A stretch of 21,764 nucleotides of DNA from Rhodospirillales bacterium RIFCSPLOWO2_12_FULL_67_15 (GTDB lineage: Bacteria; Pseudomonadota; Alphaproteobacteria; Rhodospirillales; 2-12-FULL-67-15), in NCBI GenBank assembly GCA_001830475.1, contig MIAC01000268.1, positions 1,307 to 23,070 of the forward strand, read 5' to 3'. A program made the translations under genes and the position numbers. The notes below the pieces were generated by a model. It was not told the DNA's origin. It made no database searches and saw only the letters and a program-made list of their open reading frames with translations. This document shows, one piece after another, positions 1 through 9,323 of the stretch; within the stretch, counting starts at the first letter, position 1, and every line of letters begins with the position of its first letter.

Positions 1-585
1 GAAGCGACGAAAGCGAAGCTGCTCGCCCACAAGAACGCCAAGGACCGGATTCCGGGGATGGACCGGGGACTTGCCGCGGGCGACACGATCAAGGTTGGCC
101 GCACGGTGGAACTCGAGGTCCTGGATACGCCCGGACACACCATGAGCCACGTCTGCCTGCTGGCGCACGCGGGCCAGCCCGGCCTCTTTTGCGGCGATAC
201 GCTGTTCAACGCCGGCGCCGGCAACTGCCACAACGGCGGGCACCCGAAGGAGCTCTACCGCACCTTCGTCACCCAGCTTTTCGCCCTGCCCGACGATACC
301 CTCGTCTTTCCCGGCCACGACTACATCGAGAACAACCTCGGATTCACCTTGGACCGGGAGCCTGACAACGCGCTCGCGGCCGAGATGCTGAAGGGCGCGC
401 GCGCGCAGCCGCCCGAGCAGAGGGTTCCCACCACCATCGGCGTCGAGAGGAAAATCAACACCTTCTTCCGACTTTCGAGCCCGAGCGTGATCCGCCGCTT
501 GCGCGAGGTTTTTCCCGACCTGCCCGAGAAACCCGATCCGGAAGAAGTGTTCCTGCGCTTGCGCCGGATGCGCAACGACTGGTGA
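1..585 (+). CDS. Glyoxalase II-type MBL-fold hydrolase, 3' part
   Basis: The reading frame is open from base 1, so the gene starts upstream and only about 194 C-terminal residues are here. Visible MBL-fold parts are the PGHTMSH segment (metal-ligand His), FCGDTLF (bridging Asp) and FPGHDY (last metal His). The first HxHxDH motif would lie before the window. After the fold comes a C-terminal HAGH-like region with KINTFFR and a final RMRNDW, as in hydroxyacylglutathione hydrolases, which cleave S-lactoylglutathione to lactate and glutathione. The segment after GDTLF reads NAGAGNCHNGG rather than the GCGRLFEG of classic GloB, so this is a GloB-like relative whose substrate is uncertain; persulfide dioxygenase is a less likely alternative given the C-terminal region. 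A strong terminator begins seven bases after the stop. The gene is convergent with trxA. Confidence 0.8.
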   Translation, partial: EATKAKLLAHKNAKDRIPGMDRGLAAGDTIKVGRTVELEVLDTPGHTMSHVCLLAHAGQPGLFCGDTLFNAGAGNCHNGGHPKELYRTFVTQLFALPDDTLVFPGHDYIENNLGFTLDREPDNALAAEMLKGARAQPPEQRVPTTIGVERKINTFFRLSSPSVIRRLREVFPDLPEKPDPEEVFLRLRRMRNDW

Positions 586-591
586 AAAGCG

Positions 592-619
592 AAAAGCCCG
601 GCCGCAGGGCCGGGCTTTT
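592..619. terminator. Bidirectional rho-independent terminator
   Basis: A perfect 12-bp inverted repeat, AAAAGCCCGGCC (592-603) and GGCCGGGCTTTT (608-619), has a 4-nt GCAG loop. The A and T ends give a T-run in both directions; on the minus strand a second T-run follows (TTTTCGCTTTTC). It sits between two convergent genes, the hydrolase and trxA, and probably ends both transcripts. Confidence 0.92.
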
Positions 620-638
620 GGATTGAGGGAAAGACGCC

Positions 639-686
639 GCGCCCCGGTAGGGGCGCAATATGAATATGTGCGGCGGGATTCGCCGC
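639..686. other. Two further hairpins 3' of trxA
   Basis: Between the terminator and the trxA stop lie two more perfect hairpins. GCGCCCC (639-645) pairs with GGGGCGC (650-656) around GGTA. GCGGCG (670-675) pairs with CGCCGC (681-686) around five bases. Neither is followed by a T-run. On the trxA transcript they would lie in the 3' UTR before the main terminator, where they might block 3'-5' exonucleases. That role is inferred. Confidence 0.5.
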
Positions 687-693
687 CGCGCGG

Positions 694-1011
694 TCAGATC
701 ACCGACTCGATCCATTCCTTGAGCTTGTTCTTGGGCAGGGCGCCGACCTTGGTCGCGGCGACCTGGCCGCCCTTGAAGATGATCAGCGTCGGGATTCCAC
801 GCACGCCGTAGCGGGACGGCGCGACCGGGTTGTCGTCCACGTTGAGCTTGGCGATCGTCACCCGCCCGTTCAGCTCGGTGGAAATCTCCTCGAGCGCCGG
901 AGCGATCTGCCGGCAGGGGCCGCACCATTCGGCCCAGAAATCCACCAGCACCGGGCCGGAGGATTTGAGGACATCGGCGTCGAACGAGGAGTCGGTGATT
1001 GGCTTGCTCAT
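694..1011 (-). CDS. trxA: Thioredoxin
   Basis: A 105-residue protein of normal thioredoxin length. It has the WCGPC active site (C30, C33), the preceding VDFWAEW strand, and the cis-proline loop GIPT (P74), followed by FKGGQ. It is a cytoplasmic dithiol donor for disulfide reduction, recycled by thioredoxin reductase. The ATG at 1011 is supported by an AGAAGG ribosome-binding site five bases upstream (1017-1022). The frame is open further upstream, but nothing there resembles thioredoxin. It follows addA by 68 nt on the same strand, the usual alphaproteobacterial order. A promoter-like sequence at 1055-1083 suggests it can also be expressed alone. Confidence 0.97.
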   Translation of the reverse strand: MSKPITDSSFDADVLKSSGPVLVDFWAEWCGPCRQIAPALEEISTELNGRVTIAKLNVDDNPVAPSRYGVRGIPTLIIFKGGQVAATKVGALPKNKLKEWIESVI

Positions 1012-1054
1012 GGGGGCCTTCTTATCGGAAACGTCGGGATTTCGCGGCCGAGGA

Positions 1055-1083
1055 AATTTAGGTGCGGGATGGGGGCGCGTCAA
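1055..1083 (-). promoter_or_regulatory. Putative sigma70-type promoter for trxA
   Basis: On the minus strand, TTGACG (1083-1078) is followed after exactly 17 bases by TAAATT (1060-1055). These match the -35 consensus at 5/6 and the -10 consensus at 4/6. The -35 overlaps the addA stop codon. Transcription would start near 1048, about 37 nt before the trxA ATG. Seen in sequence; activity is inferred. Confidence 0.5.
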
Positions 1084-4000
1084 CCCCGCGCCGGCGGATT
1101 TGATTCGGGCACGAACCGATCGAGCGCGGCATCCGACAACTCCATGATTCGCGGCCCTTCGGTCCAAAGCAACCCGCAACGGACCGTCCGCCCCGGAAAG
1201 GCGCGCGCGAGCAGCGCCCGGTAAAGCGCCATCTGGCGGAGATAGACTTCGGGCACCTGCGATTCGTTCGCGGGCGCTTGGCGGTGGGTCTTGTAATCGA
1301 GGACAAAGACCGATTCGGTCGAAACCGCCAGCCGGTCCACCTGCCCGGCGACGGCGACGGAGCCGACCGTGCCCGCGATCGGCACCTCGGCCCGGCTTTC
1401 CGGCCCGAACAGATGCGCGAACGCGGGATCGGCGATGAGGCCGAGCGCTTCGGACGCGAGCCGCGCGCGCGTTTCGAGGTCCAAATCGGGCGCGGTGCGT
1501 TCGAGCCAGCGACGGGCCGTCGCTATGCGCCGCTCCGGCGCGACATTCGGAAGGTACTGCAACAGCCGGTGCAATAGCGTTCCCCGCCGGAAGCGAAGAC
1601 CCCCGTCCGGCCCGAGCGGCGAAGGCAAGCTCGGCTCATCCCCTGGCGGCCGGGAGGGCGCGAGCGGCTTCGCCGGCATGGGCTCCGGCGGGGCGGCCTC
1701 GCGCGCCCAGGACGGCAGCGGTTCGGGCGCTCCACCCTCGACTCGGGCCTTATCTTCGCGCGCGGTGTCCCCGGCCTGGGGCGTGACCAGGCGCAGCACG
1801 GTCGCGCCTGCCGTCTCGCCGGCCTCCTTGAGGAAGGGATCCTCGGTTTCCGCGGCGATGCCTTGGAGCCCGGCGCGAACCAGTTCGTACCAGTTGCCCT
1901 CGGGCGGATTGTTCTTGGTTCGCCAACCGCAAATGTAGAGCCGGTCTTCGGCCCGGGTCATGGCGACGTAGAGCAGGCGGCGGAACTCGTTCGCTTCGAG
2001 CGCGGCCTCCCGCGTCCGCTCGGTCTCCGCCACCTCTTCGGCGAAGGCGCGCGTCGGCGGCCAAAGAAGGATATCGGGCGGAACCGCGCCGGCCTTCGGA
2101 TCATTCGCCGCCTCGGTCCAGAAGAATTTCGATCCCTTGGTCGGCACTTGCATTGTGTCGGGCAGAAACACCACCGGCGCCTGCAATCCCTTGGCGCCAT
2201 GAACCGTGATCACGCGCACCGCGTCGGCGGCGCCATGTTCGAGGTCGCGCTTGACCTCGACCGCGCCGCGCTCCAGCCAATGCAGAAACCCCTCGAGCGA
2301 AGGCGGGTGCGCGCGCTCGAATGCGAGCGCCAAGTCGAGGAACACGGTGAGCGGATCGTCGGCGTCGGGGCCGAGCCGGGAGAGCAGCTTCTCCCGCCCG
2401 CGCTTAGCGCCAAGAACGTCGGCGTAGAACTCGAAAGGGGGAACGAAGTCGGCCCGCGCCAGCAGGTTTGCAAGATCGTCGCGGGCGCGCGCGAACGCAG
2501 TACTTTCGCCGGCCCGCGCGTTCAGCGCCCGCCATAAGCTTCCATCCCGCTTGTGGGCGAGGCGGAAAAGATCGTCTTCCGTCAATCCCACCAGCGGACT
2601 CTTGAGCACGGTCGCGAGCGTGAGATCGTCTTCGGGCAGAAGCGCGAACCGCCCGAGCGCGACCAGGTCCATGACCGCGAGGTGTTCGGTCAGCACCAGG
2701 CGGTCCACCCCGGCGGCGGGAATATCGAGCTCCTTGAGCGCGCGCACCAGCGCGTCCACGAACCCGGTGCGGCGGCGAACCAGAACCATCACATCGCCCG
2801 GACGGATCGGACGGGCGCGCGCGGGCAGCATCTCGCGCTCCCGCACCATGCGGGCGATCCGCCGGGCGATCAGGGAGGCGAGGCGAACCTCGGGCGAATC
2901 GCCCCGCGTCCGCTCGACCGGGGGTTTCCACGCTGGGAGATCGTCGGACGGCCTAGGCTCGACCGGCGGCCACAATTCCACCAGCCCGCCGTGCCCGGCG
3001 CGAAAGGCGGCATGGCGGATCGGCGCGCCGTCGAGGTTGACGCCGCTCGCCGCTTCGGGCCGCGCGAAGACCGCGTCCACGGCATCCAGCACCGCGGCGA
3101 CGGAACGGAAGCTGATATTCAACTCCACCGACCGGAAAGCGCGCGCGACCGCGCGGGCTTTGGCCTCGAACATATTACGCATGGCGAGAAACGCGTCCGG
3201 GTCGGCGCCCTGGAAGCCGAAGATGGACTGCTTCACGTCGCCGACGGCGAAGACCGTGCGCGGGCTCGAGCCCAGCGCCTCGTGCCGGCCGAGCCCGGCG
3301 AAGAATTCGGCGGCGAGCGCGGCGACGACGCGCCATTGCTCGGGATTAGTGTCCTGGGCCTCGTCGATCAGGATGTGATCGATGCCGCCGTCGAGCTTGT
3401 AGAGCACCCAGGACGCATTACCCTCCGTCGCCAGCAGCCGCTCGGCGGCGTGGATCAGGTCGTCGTAGTCGAGCAGCGCCCGGGCGCGCTTGTGGGCGGC
3501 GTAGGTTGCGATCAGCGCGCTCGCAAGGACAAGAAGGCCCGCGGTCGCCGCCGCCATCTCCGCGGCGCGGCGGCGGAACACGGCCGCGAGCAGCCGCGCC
3601 GCCTCGCCATCCAGGATATTTTCGATCCCGGCGGCGTTGGCCGCGACATCCTTGGTGACGAGCCGCGCGCGCACTTTCGGCATGTCGCCCGAGAACGTGA
3701 GGAACAAGTCCGCGTGGTCGTCGAAAGCCTCGGCCCGGGACGGGGGCGCGGACGCAAGCCAGCGGGCGATCCCTTCGCCCCGTTCGGTGTCCGTCTTCTT
3801 CTTGCTCGCACGCAACGCCTCGGCCGCGAATCTCAGTCCGAGCGCATCGAAAGCCCGATCGGCGCAGGCTTGGGCGAGAATCGACGCCGGCGTATCGCCG
3901 GGGCCAAGTCCCAGCATGCGGCGCAGCGCCGCGACCGCGCCCGAACTCGAGCCGAGGCGGCGAAACATGCGTTCGATCCTTCCGCGCGCCCGGGCGAGCT

Positions 4001-4604
4001 CCGCCATCAACTCGGCGAAGGTTTCTTCGTTGACGTGCCGCGTCACCTGGGCGAGCGCCGTGCGAAGTTCCCCGCTGTCCGCGCCTTGCGCCCGGCCGAG
4101 CACTTCCTCGCGCGCGGCAGCGAGCATCTCCTCGGCGTCGCGCTCGTCCATGAGGGCGAAGTGCGGCGCAATTCCGGCCTCGAGCGGAAAGCGACGGAGC
4201 AACGACTGGCAGAAGGCGTGGATGGTCTGGATCGGCATGCCGCCCGGGGTATCGAGCACGCGGGCGAACAGCATGCGGGCGCGGTTTTTCTCCGCCGCAT
4301 TCGCCGGCCGCCCGAGCAGCGAGGCGATAGCTTTTTCGAGATCGGCGTCCGCCATCGCCGCCCACGGTCCGAGTTGTTCGGCGATGCGGCTCGCCATTTC
4401 GGCGGCGGCGGTCTTGGTGAAGGTGAGCGCGAGGATGCGCTCGGGCGCGACGCCCTCCAACAGCAGCGCAAGAATCCGCTCGGTCAGAACCTTGGTCTTG
4501 CCGGTGCCGGCCGAGGCCGCGACCCAAACCGAGGCCGCCGGATCGGATGCGCGCCGCTGGTTCACGGCCGAGCCGGATTCAGCGGCGGGCGCGGGCCGGG
4601 TCAC
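1080..4604 (-). CDS. addA: Double-strand break repair helicase/nuclease AddA
   Basis: About 1174 residues, the normal size for alphaproteobacterial AddA. This is the UvrD-like (SF1A) helicase and nuclease subunit of AddAB, the RecBCD counterpart that resects broken DNA ends for RecA loading. Visible motifs are Walker A ASAGTGKT (residues 30-37), Walker B/motif [11 protein letters not shown] (about 411), motif [19 protein letters not shown], the late helicase motif [10 protein letters not shown], and the C-terminal nuclease with [10 protein letters not shown] (about 1008) and LDYKT (about 1101). I chose the GTG at 4604, which overlaps the addB stop as GTGA and has GGGGA upstream. An upstream in-frame GTG at 4631 has its AAGGA directly against the start codon, with no spacing. 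Translation is probably coupled to addB. Confidence 0.96.
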   Translation of the reverse strand: MTRPAPAAESGSAVNQRRASDPAASVWVAASAGTGKTKVLTERILALLLEGVAPERILALTFTKTAAAEMASRIAEQLGPWAAMADADLEKAIASLLGRPANAAEKNRARMLFARVLDTPGGMPIQTIHAFCQSLLRRFPLEAGIAPHFALMDERDAEEMLAAAREEVLGRAQGADSGELRTALAQVTRHVNEETFAELMAELARARGRIERMFRRLGSSSGAVAALRRMLGLGPGDTPASILAQACADRAFDALGLRFAAEALRASKKKTDTERGEGIARWLASAPPSRAEAFDDHADLFLTFSGDMPKVRARLVTKDVAANAAGIENILDGEAARLLAAVFRRRAAEMAAATAGLLVLASALIATYAAHKRARALLDYDDLIHAAERLLATEGNASWVLYKLDGGIDHILIDEAQDTNPEQWRVVAALAAEFFAGLGRHEALGSSPRTVFAVGDVKQSIFGFQGADPDAFLAMRNMFEAKARAVARAFRSVELNISFRSVAAVLDAVDAVFARPEAASGVNLDGAPIRHAAFRAGHGGLVELWPPVEPRPSDDLPAWKPPVERTRGDSPEVRLASLIARRIARMVREREMLPARARPIRPGDVMVLVRRRTGFVDALVRALKELDIPAAGVDRLVLTEHLAVMDLVALGRFALLPEDDLTLATVLKSPLVGLTEDDLFRLAHKRDGSLWRALNARAGESTAFARARDDLANLLARADFVPPFEFYADVLGAKRGREKLLSRLGPDADDPLTVFLDLALAFERAHPPSLEGFLHWLERGAVEVKRDLEHGAADAVRVITVHGAKGLQAPVVFLPDTMQVPTKGSKFFWTEAANDPKAGAVPPDILLWPPTRAFAEEVAETERTREAALEANEFRRLLYVAMTRAEDRLYICGWRTKNNPPEGNWYELVRAGLQGIAAETEDPFLKEAGETAGATVLRLVTPQAGDTAREDKARVEGGAPEPLPSWAREAAPPEPMPAKPLAPSRPPGDEPSLPSPLGPDGGLRFRRGTLLHRLLQYLPNVAPERRIATARRWLERTAPDLDLETRARLASEALGLIADPAFAHLFGPESRAEVPIAGTVGSVAVAGQVDRLAVSTESVFVLDYKTHRQAPANESQVPEVYLRQMALYRALLARAFPGRTVRCGLLWTEGPRIMELSDAALDRFVPESNPPARG

Positions 4605-7552
4605 GATTCCCCGCTTTCGCCCGCCGCCCACTCCTTGATTCGGGCGAGGTGCTCGTAATCGCTGAAGCGCGGCGCCCGGTTGGGGCGCGGACGGGCTTCA
4701 TAAGGGGTCGAGGGATCGTCGAACGTCGCGATCAGACGGGCGAGGCCGGCACGGGCTTCGGCGACCAGTCGCGCCGGATCGAGCGCGAGCTTCCGGATTT
4801 CTCCCGCCGGATCGCTCCCCTTGAGCCGCCAATATTCGAGCTGGGCGACGGCGCCGGGGGGGACGTTCTGAAAACCGCCCTCTTCCGCGATCAGCGCTTC
4901 AAGGGGCAATTGCGGCGCGAAGCCGGCGGCGACTTCATCGGCTGTGGGCGGCGCCCCGGTCTTGTAATCGAGGATGACGAGGCCGCCTGCGGAAGTCCGA
5001 TCGATCCGGTCGGCGATCGCGCTGACGACAAACGGCCCCGCCGGCCCGGCGATTTCGATCCGCCCCCTCGCCTCGGTGACGCTGGCGGCGAGTCCGGCGC
5101 GGCGCGAGCGTTCGGTGGCGACGAACCAGCGGGCGATCCGCTCGAAACGCGGCCACCAGAACGCCCAGATTCCGGGCCGGTCGAGCACGGCGGCGAAGGC
5201 TTCGCGCCCGAGGTCGAGCAAGCGGGCCTCGCCGTCCGCAGGCAACGGCGCGGGAGGTGGGTGGCGTCGGATGAATCGATCCAACGCAGAGTGAATGAAC
5301 GTGCCGTAGTCGGCGCGGCCCGGATCGGCGTCCAGGGGATCGAGCTTGCGGAGCCCGAGGACGTAGCGGGCGTAAACCGCGTAAGGATCGCGCATCCAGG
5401 TTTCGATTTGGGTGACGGGAAGCTCGCGCGGGCGGGCGGCGACGGGCGGGCGAGGTTCCGGGCGCGGCGCGCGCACCGATGCAGCCGGCTTGTCCAACAT
5501 CGCCTGCCACTCGGCCCAGGCCTCCGGGTCCGTGAAGGCGGCCTCGCACTCCGTCTCCCGCACCAGGTTGGCGATCCGCTGAAGCCAGCGCGAAGGCACC
5601 GTCGGCGAACCATCGATCCGCTCGGCGCGGGTGAGAAAGACCCGCGGCGCGGCGAAGGCCTGAACGAAATCGTGGGCGGAAAGGCCGATGCGGCGCTCGG
5701 GCGAAGGCAGACCGAAAGACGCCATCATTGGCCGGCTCATCCACGGGCTCGCGGCCGCCTCGGGCGGCCAGACGCCTTCGTTGAGTCCGCCCAGGATCAG
5801 CACGTCGGCGTGTTGCAGTCTTGCCTCGAGCGGCCCCCAGATGTGCAAGCGCGGGTGCAGACCGTAGCGCGGGCGAACCACGCGCCCGGCCATGAGGGAC
5901 TCGAGGAGCGCGGGATAGGCCGGGCCCTCGACCGCGCCGAGCGCATCGGCGGCTTCGAGAAGTTCGGCGGCGAAGCCGGCCGCCGCCGCGCCCGCCGCGC
6001 CGGCCCAGAGCCGATGCCCGCCTTCCGCGCCGCGGTCAGCGGCGAGCGCCTCGGCCGCGGCGATGTGCCGGGCAACAAGATCCTTGAGCGAAACCGAAGG
6101 CGCGCACACAAGCTCGGCGAACGCCCGGGTCGCGCCCGCGAATGCGGCAATGGTCTCCCGGTCGCGCGCGTTCTCCCCCGCCGCCGCGACGAGGCCGGAG
6201 AGTCCCGGCGCCGGCCGGGGGCCGCGGAGGGCGGCCTGCTCGAACGCGCGCACGCGGGCGCGGAATTCCGCCGGCGCGAACCCGCATGCGGCAAGCGGAT
6301 GCTTGAGTAGCGCCAGGAGCGGAACCGGAGCGAAGGATTCGGACGCCGCGCGGGCAATCAGGCGGAGGAAGATCCCCGGCGGGGTCTGGTCGAGCGGGAG
6401 GCCGGCGGAATCGTCCACCTCGATCCCGAACCGCCTGAGTTCGGCCCCGACCCGGCGCGCGAGCGCGCGGTCGGGCGTGATCAAGGCGGCAGTGCGCTCG
6501 GGTTTTTCCAGCACCTCGCGCATCACGAGCGAAATGACTCCCGCTTCCTCGTGGGGGGTCGGGCAATCCACCCGCGTCACGCCGTCGAGCGCGAGGGTAT
6601 GGACGGGCCGGACCGGCGGACCGGCGGCAGCCGGGCGCAGCGCCTCGGCCGCGAGCCGGGCGCGGTGCGGGAAGGGGCGCGCGATTCCGGGCGCGTCCCA
6701 ATCGCGCACTTCGGCGCGCTCGATCCCGAGGCGTTTCAGGAGCCGCGCCATGCCGAATTGGTGATGGCTTGGCTCGAGCGCGTTCCAGGCGGCGTCGTCG
6801 AGTTCCCGGTCCAGCCCCGGCAGCACCAAGATGCCGCGCGGAAGTCCGAGGATGGTTTCCAAAAGATCGGCGGTCGCAGGCACGCTGCCGGTGGTGCCGG
6901 CGGCGGCGACGAGTCCCGGGGGCGGCACGGCGCGCCAGAACTGGGCGCGGGCGGCAAGGAGCCGATTGCGCCGATCCGCCGGGCCGAGCCGTCCCTCCTC
7001 GGCGAGCGCATTGGGCCAAGCCTCAGTGACGATGCGCAGGAATTCGAGCGTCTTCTGCCAATGGACCGCAAATTCTTCCGGCGCGAGTTTCCCGAGGTGG
7101 GCGAAGTCGAGGCGCTCGGTCTCGGCGTGATCGAGCAGGCGGGCCAGCTCGCGCGCGAGTCCCGCCGCCTGGTCGGCGGCGGCATGGCGGGTCGGATCGG
7201 CGCGCACCAGCCGCGCCAGCAACAAGATTCGCCGAAGCTCGCCGATGGCGGGGGGAAGGTCCGCGCCGAGGCCGTCCGCCGCTTCGTCCTCGGCGGCGAA
7301 GATCAACTCGTCTTCGTCGGCATCCCCGAGCGTCCGGATCGAGGGGAGCACGGTCGGACGGCCCGAGGTCTGGCGAAGAAAGGCTTCGGCGAGCGCGCGC
7401 GCGCCGCGCCGGGTGGGCAGGAAAATTTGCGCATCCGCCAGCGCGAGCGCGTCGGACCCGCATCGCGCGAGCACGCCGGCGGCCAGGGCATCGGCGAAGG
7501 GTGCGCCGGGAGCGATGGTGAAAATCCCGGAGGGAGCGCGATGATCGCTCAT
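4601..7552 (-). CDS. addB: Double-strand break repair protein AddB
   Basis: About 983 residues, partner of AddA in the end-resection complex. The C-terminal RecB-like nuclease site is clear as VILDYKTGAPPT (about residue 860). The middle region has LGGLNEGVWPPEAAASPWMSR, typical of AddB. No P-loop is present: the N-terminus reads SGIFTIAPGAPF where an ATP-binding GKT would be expected. Cysteines for the iron-sulfur cluster of Firmicute AddB are also not evident. As far as I recall, both absences are normal for the alphaproteobacterial AddB type, where AddA drives the motor. The ATG at 7552 overlaps the murU stop as ATGA; the open frame continues upstream to 7951 but has no AddB-like sequence there. 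Confidence 0.95.
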   Translation of the reverse strand: MSDHRAPSGIFTIAPGAPFADALAAGVLARCGSDALALADAQIFLPTRRGARALAEAFLRQTSGRPTVLPSIRTLGDADEDELIFAAEDEAADGLGADLPPAIGELRRILLLARLVRADPTRHAAADQAAGLARELARLLDHAETERLDFAHLGKLAPEEFAVHWQKTLEFLRIVTEAWPNALAEEGRLGPADRRNRLLAARAQFWRAVPPPGLVAAAGTTGSVPATADLLETILGLPRGILVLPGLDRELDDAAWNALEPSHHQFGMARLLKRLGIERAEVRDWDAPGIARPFPHRARLAAEALRPAAAGPPVRPVHTLALDGVTRVDCPTPHEEAGVISLVMREVLEKPERTAALITPDRALARRVGAELRRFGIEVDDSAGLPLDQTPPGIFLRLIARAASESFAPVPLLALLKHPLAACGFAPAEFRARVRAFEQAALRGPRPAPGLSGLVAAAGENARDRETIAAFAGATRAFAELVCAPSVSLKDLVARHIAAAEALAADRGAEGGHRLWAGAAGAAAAGFAAELLEAADALGAVEGPAYPALLESLMAGRVVRPRYGLHPRLHIWGPLEARLQHADVLILGGLNEGVWPPEAAASPWMSRPMMASFGLPSPERRIGLSAHDFVQAFAAPRVFLTRAERIDGSPTVPSRWLQRIANLVRETECEAAFTDPEAWAEWQAMLDKPAASVRAPRPEPRPPVAARPRELPVTQIETWMRDPYAVYARYVLGLRKLDPLDADPGRADYGTFIHSALDRFIRRHPPPAPLPADGEARLLDLGREAFAAVLDRPGIWAFWWPRFERIARWFVATERSRRAGLAASVTEARGRIEIAGPAGPFVVSAIADRIDRTSAGGLVILDYKTGAPPTADEVAAGFAPQLPLEALIAEEGGFQNVPPGAVAQLEYWRLKGSDPAGEIRKLALDPARLVAEARAGLARLIATFDDPSTPYEARPRPNRAPRFSDYEHLARIKEWAAGESGES

Positions 7553-8283
7553 CGCCGCCGCTTGCTGCCCGGATAGCGCACCCGCATGTAGTCCTCGGCC
7601 TCGGCGAGCCCCTCGGGCGTGCCGACGTGGAACCACTCGCCGTCGTGAATGATTCCGCGGAGCCGGCCCGCGGCCATCGCCCGGTCGTAAAGCACGTTGA
7701 GCGAGAACGCGCCTTCGGGGCATTCCCGGAAGAGGCGCGGGTGCAGGACTTGAACCCCGGTGAAAAGATAAGGCGCGATCTCGCGCTCGGGCCGGCGCGC
7801 GAGCCGTCCGGCCGGATCGGCGAGGAAGTCGCCCGCGCCGTCGTAACCGAAAGCGACCGTCGTCTCGTGGAGCAATAAGAGCGCGTCCATTTCGGCCTCG
7901 CGCCAATGGCTCTTGAGCCGCGCCAGCGCGTCGAAGGGCCCGTTCAGCCACAGCACGTCGGCGTTGACGGCGAAGAAGGGGTTTTTGCCCAGCAACGGCA
8001 GCGCGTTCCGCACCCCGCCGCCGGTTTCCAGCCGTTCCCGTTCACGGGAAAGGACGATCTTCGGTTTCTTCCGGTCCTTGAGATGATCCGCGATCATGTC
8101 GCCGAGGTGATGCAGGTTGACCACCGCCGTTTCGACGCCCGACTCCGCGAGCCGATCGAGCGCGCGGTCGAGCAACGTCCTTCCTGCGACCGTCACCAAG
8201 GGTTTCGGCAGCCGCTCGGTCAGGGGCTTCAACCGCGTTCCGAGCCCGGCGGCGAGCACCATAGCAGTCGAAAGCGTTGTCAT
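7549..8283 (-). CDS. murU: N-acetylmuramate alpha-1-phosphate uridylyltransferase MurU
   Basis: A 244-residue nucleotidyltransferase of the sugar-phosphate NTP-transferase family. The N-terminal signature is AAGLGTRLKPLTERLPKPL: the GxGTR loop is at 13-17 and the catalytic Lys at 27. A metal-binding Asp follows in VNADVLW (D109), and the C-terminus has FHVGTPEGL. The gene lies directly after an AmgK-like kinase, which points to MurU of the MurNAc salvage route: it makes UDP-MurNAc from MurNAc-1-phosphate and UTP. This bypasses de novo synthesis and can lower sensitivity to fosfomycin. Start ATG overlaps the amgK stop as ATGA, and its own stop overlaps the addB start. Other sugar-phosphate substrates are possible, but context favours MurU. 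Confidence 0.88.
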   Translation of the reverse strand: MTTLSTAMVLAAGLGTRLKPLTERLPKPLVTVAGRTLLDRALDRLAESGVETAVVNLHHLGDMIADHLKDRKKPKIVLSRERERLETGGGVRNALPLLGKNPFFAVNADVLWLNGPFDALARLKSHWREAEMDALLLLHETTVAFGYDGAGDFLADPAGRLARRPEREIAPYLFTGVQVLHPRLFRECPEGAFSLNVLYDRAMAAGRLRGIIHDGEWFHVGTPEGLAEAEDYMRVRYPGSKRRR

Positions 8284-9323
8284 CCGGGCATTCCTTTGCC
8301 GGCCAATGAGCGCGAGGGAACGGTCCGCGCTTCGGGCGGCAGGTGGCGCGCGAGCCAGTCGCGGAGGGCTGCCAGCGCGGGATGGTCGAGCCGGCGTTCG
8401 AGCAGCCGCCAGACGCGCGGGATGTGGACCAAATAATCGGGCTTGCCGTCGCGCGCCAGGAGCCGGGTGAAGATGCCGATCACCTTGGCGTGCCGCTGCG
8501 CCGCGAGGATGGCGAAATCGCTCATGAACCGGGCGCGGCTCAGGTCGGGAAAGGTCGCGAGGTAGCGTTCGGTCATCGCGCGCGCAAGCTCGGGGGGGAC
8601 GTCGCGCCGAGCGTCTTCCAGGAGCGACATGAGATCGTAGGCCCTGGGGCCTTCGAGCGCGTCCTGGAAGTCGAGTAGCCCGCAGCGGGCGATCCCCTCG
8701 CCCGTCTCCCGCACCGCCAGATTGTCGACGTGGAAATCCCGGAGCACCAGCGTCGGGGGAAGATCGGAGAGCCCCATAAATGCCGTCCCGAGCCAGGCCA
8801 TGACGAACTCGCGCTGCGCAACCACCGAGGCGCGCAGGCCCATGACCGCCGGATAGTACCAATCGAACAGCAGCATCGCTTCGTCCAGCAGCCGCTTGTG
8901 GTTGTAAGGGTCCAAACCCTTCGGCACCGCGCGCTCAGGCGCAATGCGATGGAGCTGGATGAGAACGTCGGTCGCGAGCTCATAGAGCGGGCGTTCTTCC
9001 GAGGCCTTTCCGGCGAGAATGCGGGTGAAGGTGGCATCGCCGAAATCTTCCAGGATCAAAGCGCCGAGATCGGAATCTTCCGCCAGCACTTCGGGCGCGC
9101 CAAAGCCGAGCGCGCGCAGGTGCTGCGCCAAGGCGACGAACGGACGCACATCTTCTTTCGGCGGCGGGGCATCCATCAGAACCGCGCGGGTTCCGCCGCG
9201 GACGAGCCGCTCGTAGCGGCGAAAGCTCGCGTCGCCCGCGAGCGGCGAGCGGCGCGCATCACCCCAACCGTGCCGTTCGAGGAAAGCGCACAGCCGCTCG
9301 GCCCGGTTGGTATTATCGGTCAT
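8280..9323 (-). CDS. amgK: N-acetylmuramate/N-acetylglucosamine anomeric kinase AmgK
   Basis: A 347-residue aminoglycoside-phosphotransferase-fold kinase. Features are the N-terminal GDASFRRYER nucleotide loop (30-39), the catalytic loop LRDFHVDNL (194-202, D196 the likely base), and the metal-binding segment LLDFQDALEGPRAYDL (from 216). AmgK phosphorylates the anomeric carbon of MurNAc, and of GlcNAc, to feed MurU in peptidoglycan recycling. The ATG at 9323 lies inside the 3' end of tsaE (11-nt overlap), and its stop overlaps murU, so the three are probably translated together. Generic annotation would say only 'phosphotransferase'; the AmgK call rests on fold motifs plus the adjacent MurU gene. 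Confidence 0.88.
   Translation of the reverse strand: MTDNTNRAERLCAFLERHGWGDARRSPLAGDASFRRYERLVRGGTRAVLMDAPPPKEDVRPFVALAQHLRALGFGAPEVLAEDSDLGALILEDFGDATFTRILAGKASEERPLYELATDVLIQLHRIAPERAVPKGLDPYNHKRLLDEAMLLFDWYYPAVMGLRASVVAQREFVMAWLGTAFMGLSDLPPTLVLRDFHVDNLAVRETGEGIARCGLLDFQDALEGPRAYDLMSLLEDARRDVPPELARAMTERYLATFPDLSRARFMSDFAILAAQRHAKVIGIFTRLLARDGKPDYLVHIPRVWRLLERRLDHPALAALRDWLARHLPPEARTVPSRSLAGKGMPG

Noticed and set aside
2553..4658. A 700-codon open frame on the + strand opposite addA
   Set aside because: It is antisense to a gene with clear helicase and nuclease motifs. Its protein is rich in Arg, Gly, Glu and His with no recognisable domain, as expected from GC-rich shadow frames.
4547..6310. 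A 587-codon open frame on the + strand opposite addB
   Set aside because: Same reasons: it mirrors a real gene, has low-complexity composition, and contains no domain or membrane pattern.
4601..7552. Loss of the AddB P-loop as a degenerate gene
   Set aside because: The nuclease motif and full length are kept, and absence of Walker A is, to my knowledge, usual in alphaproteobacterial AddB, so this is family-typical.
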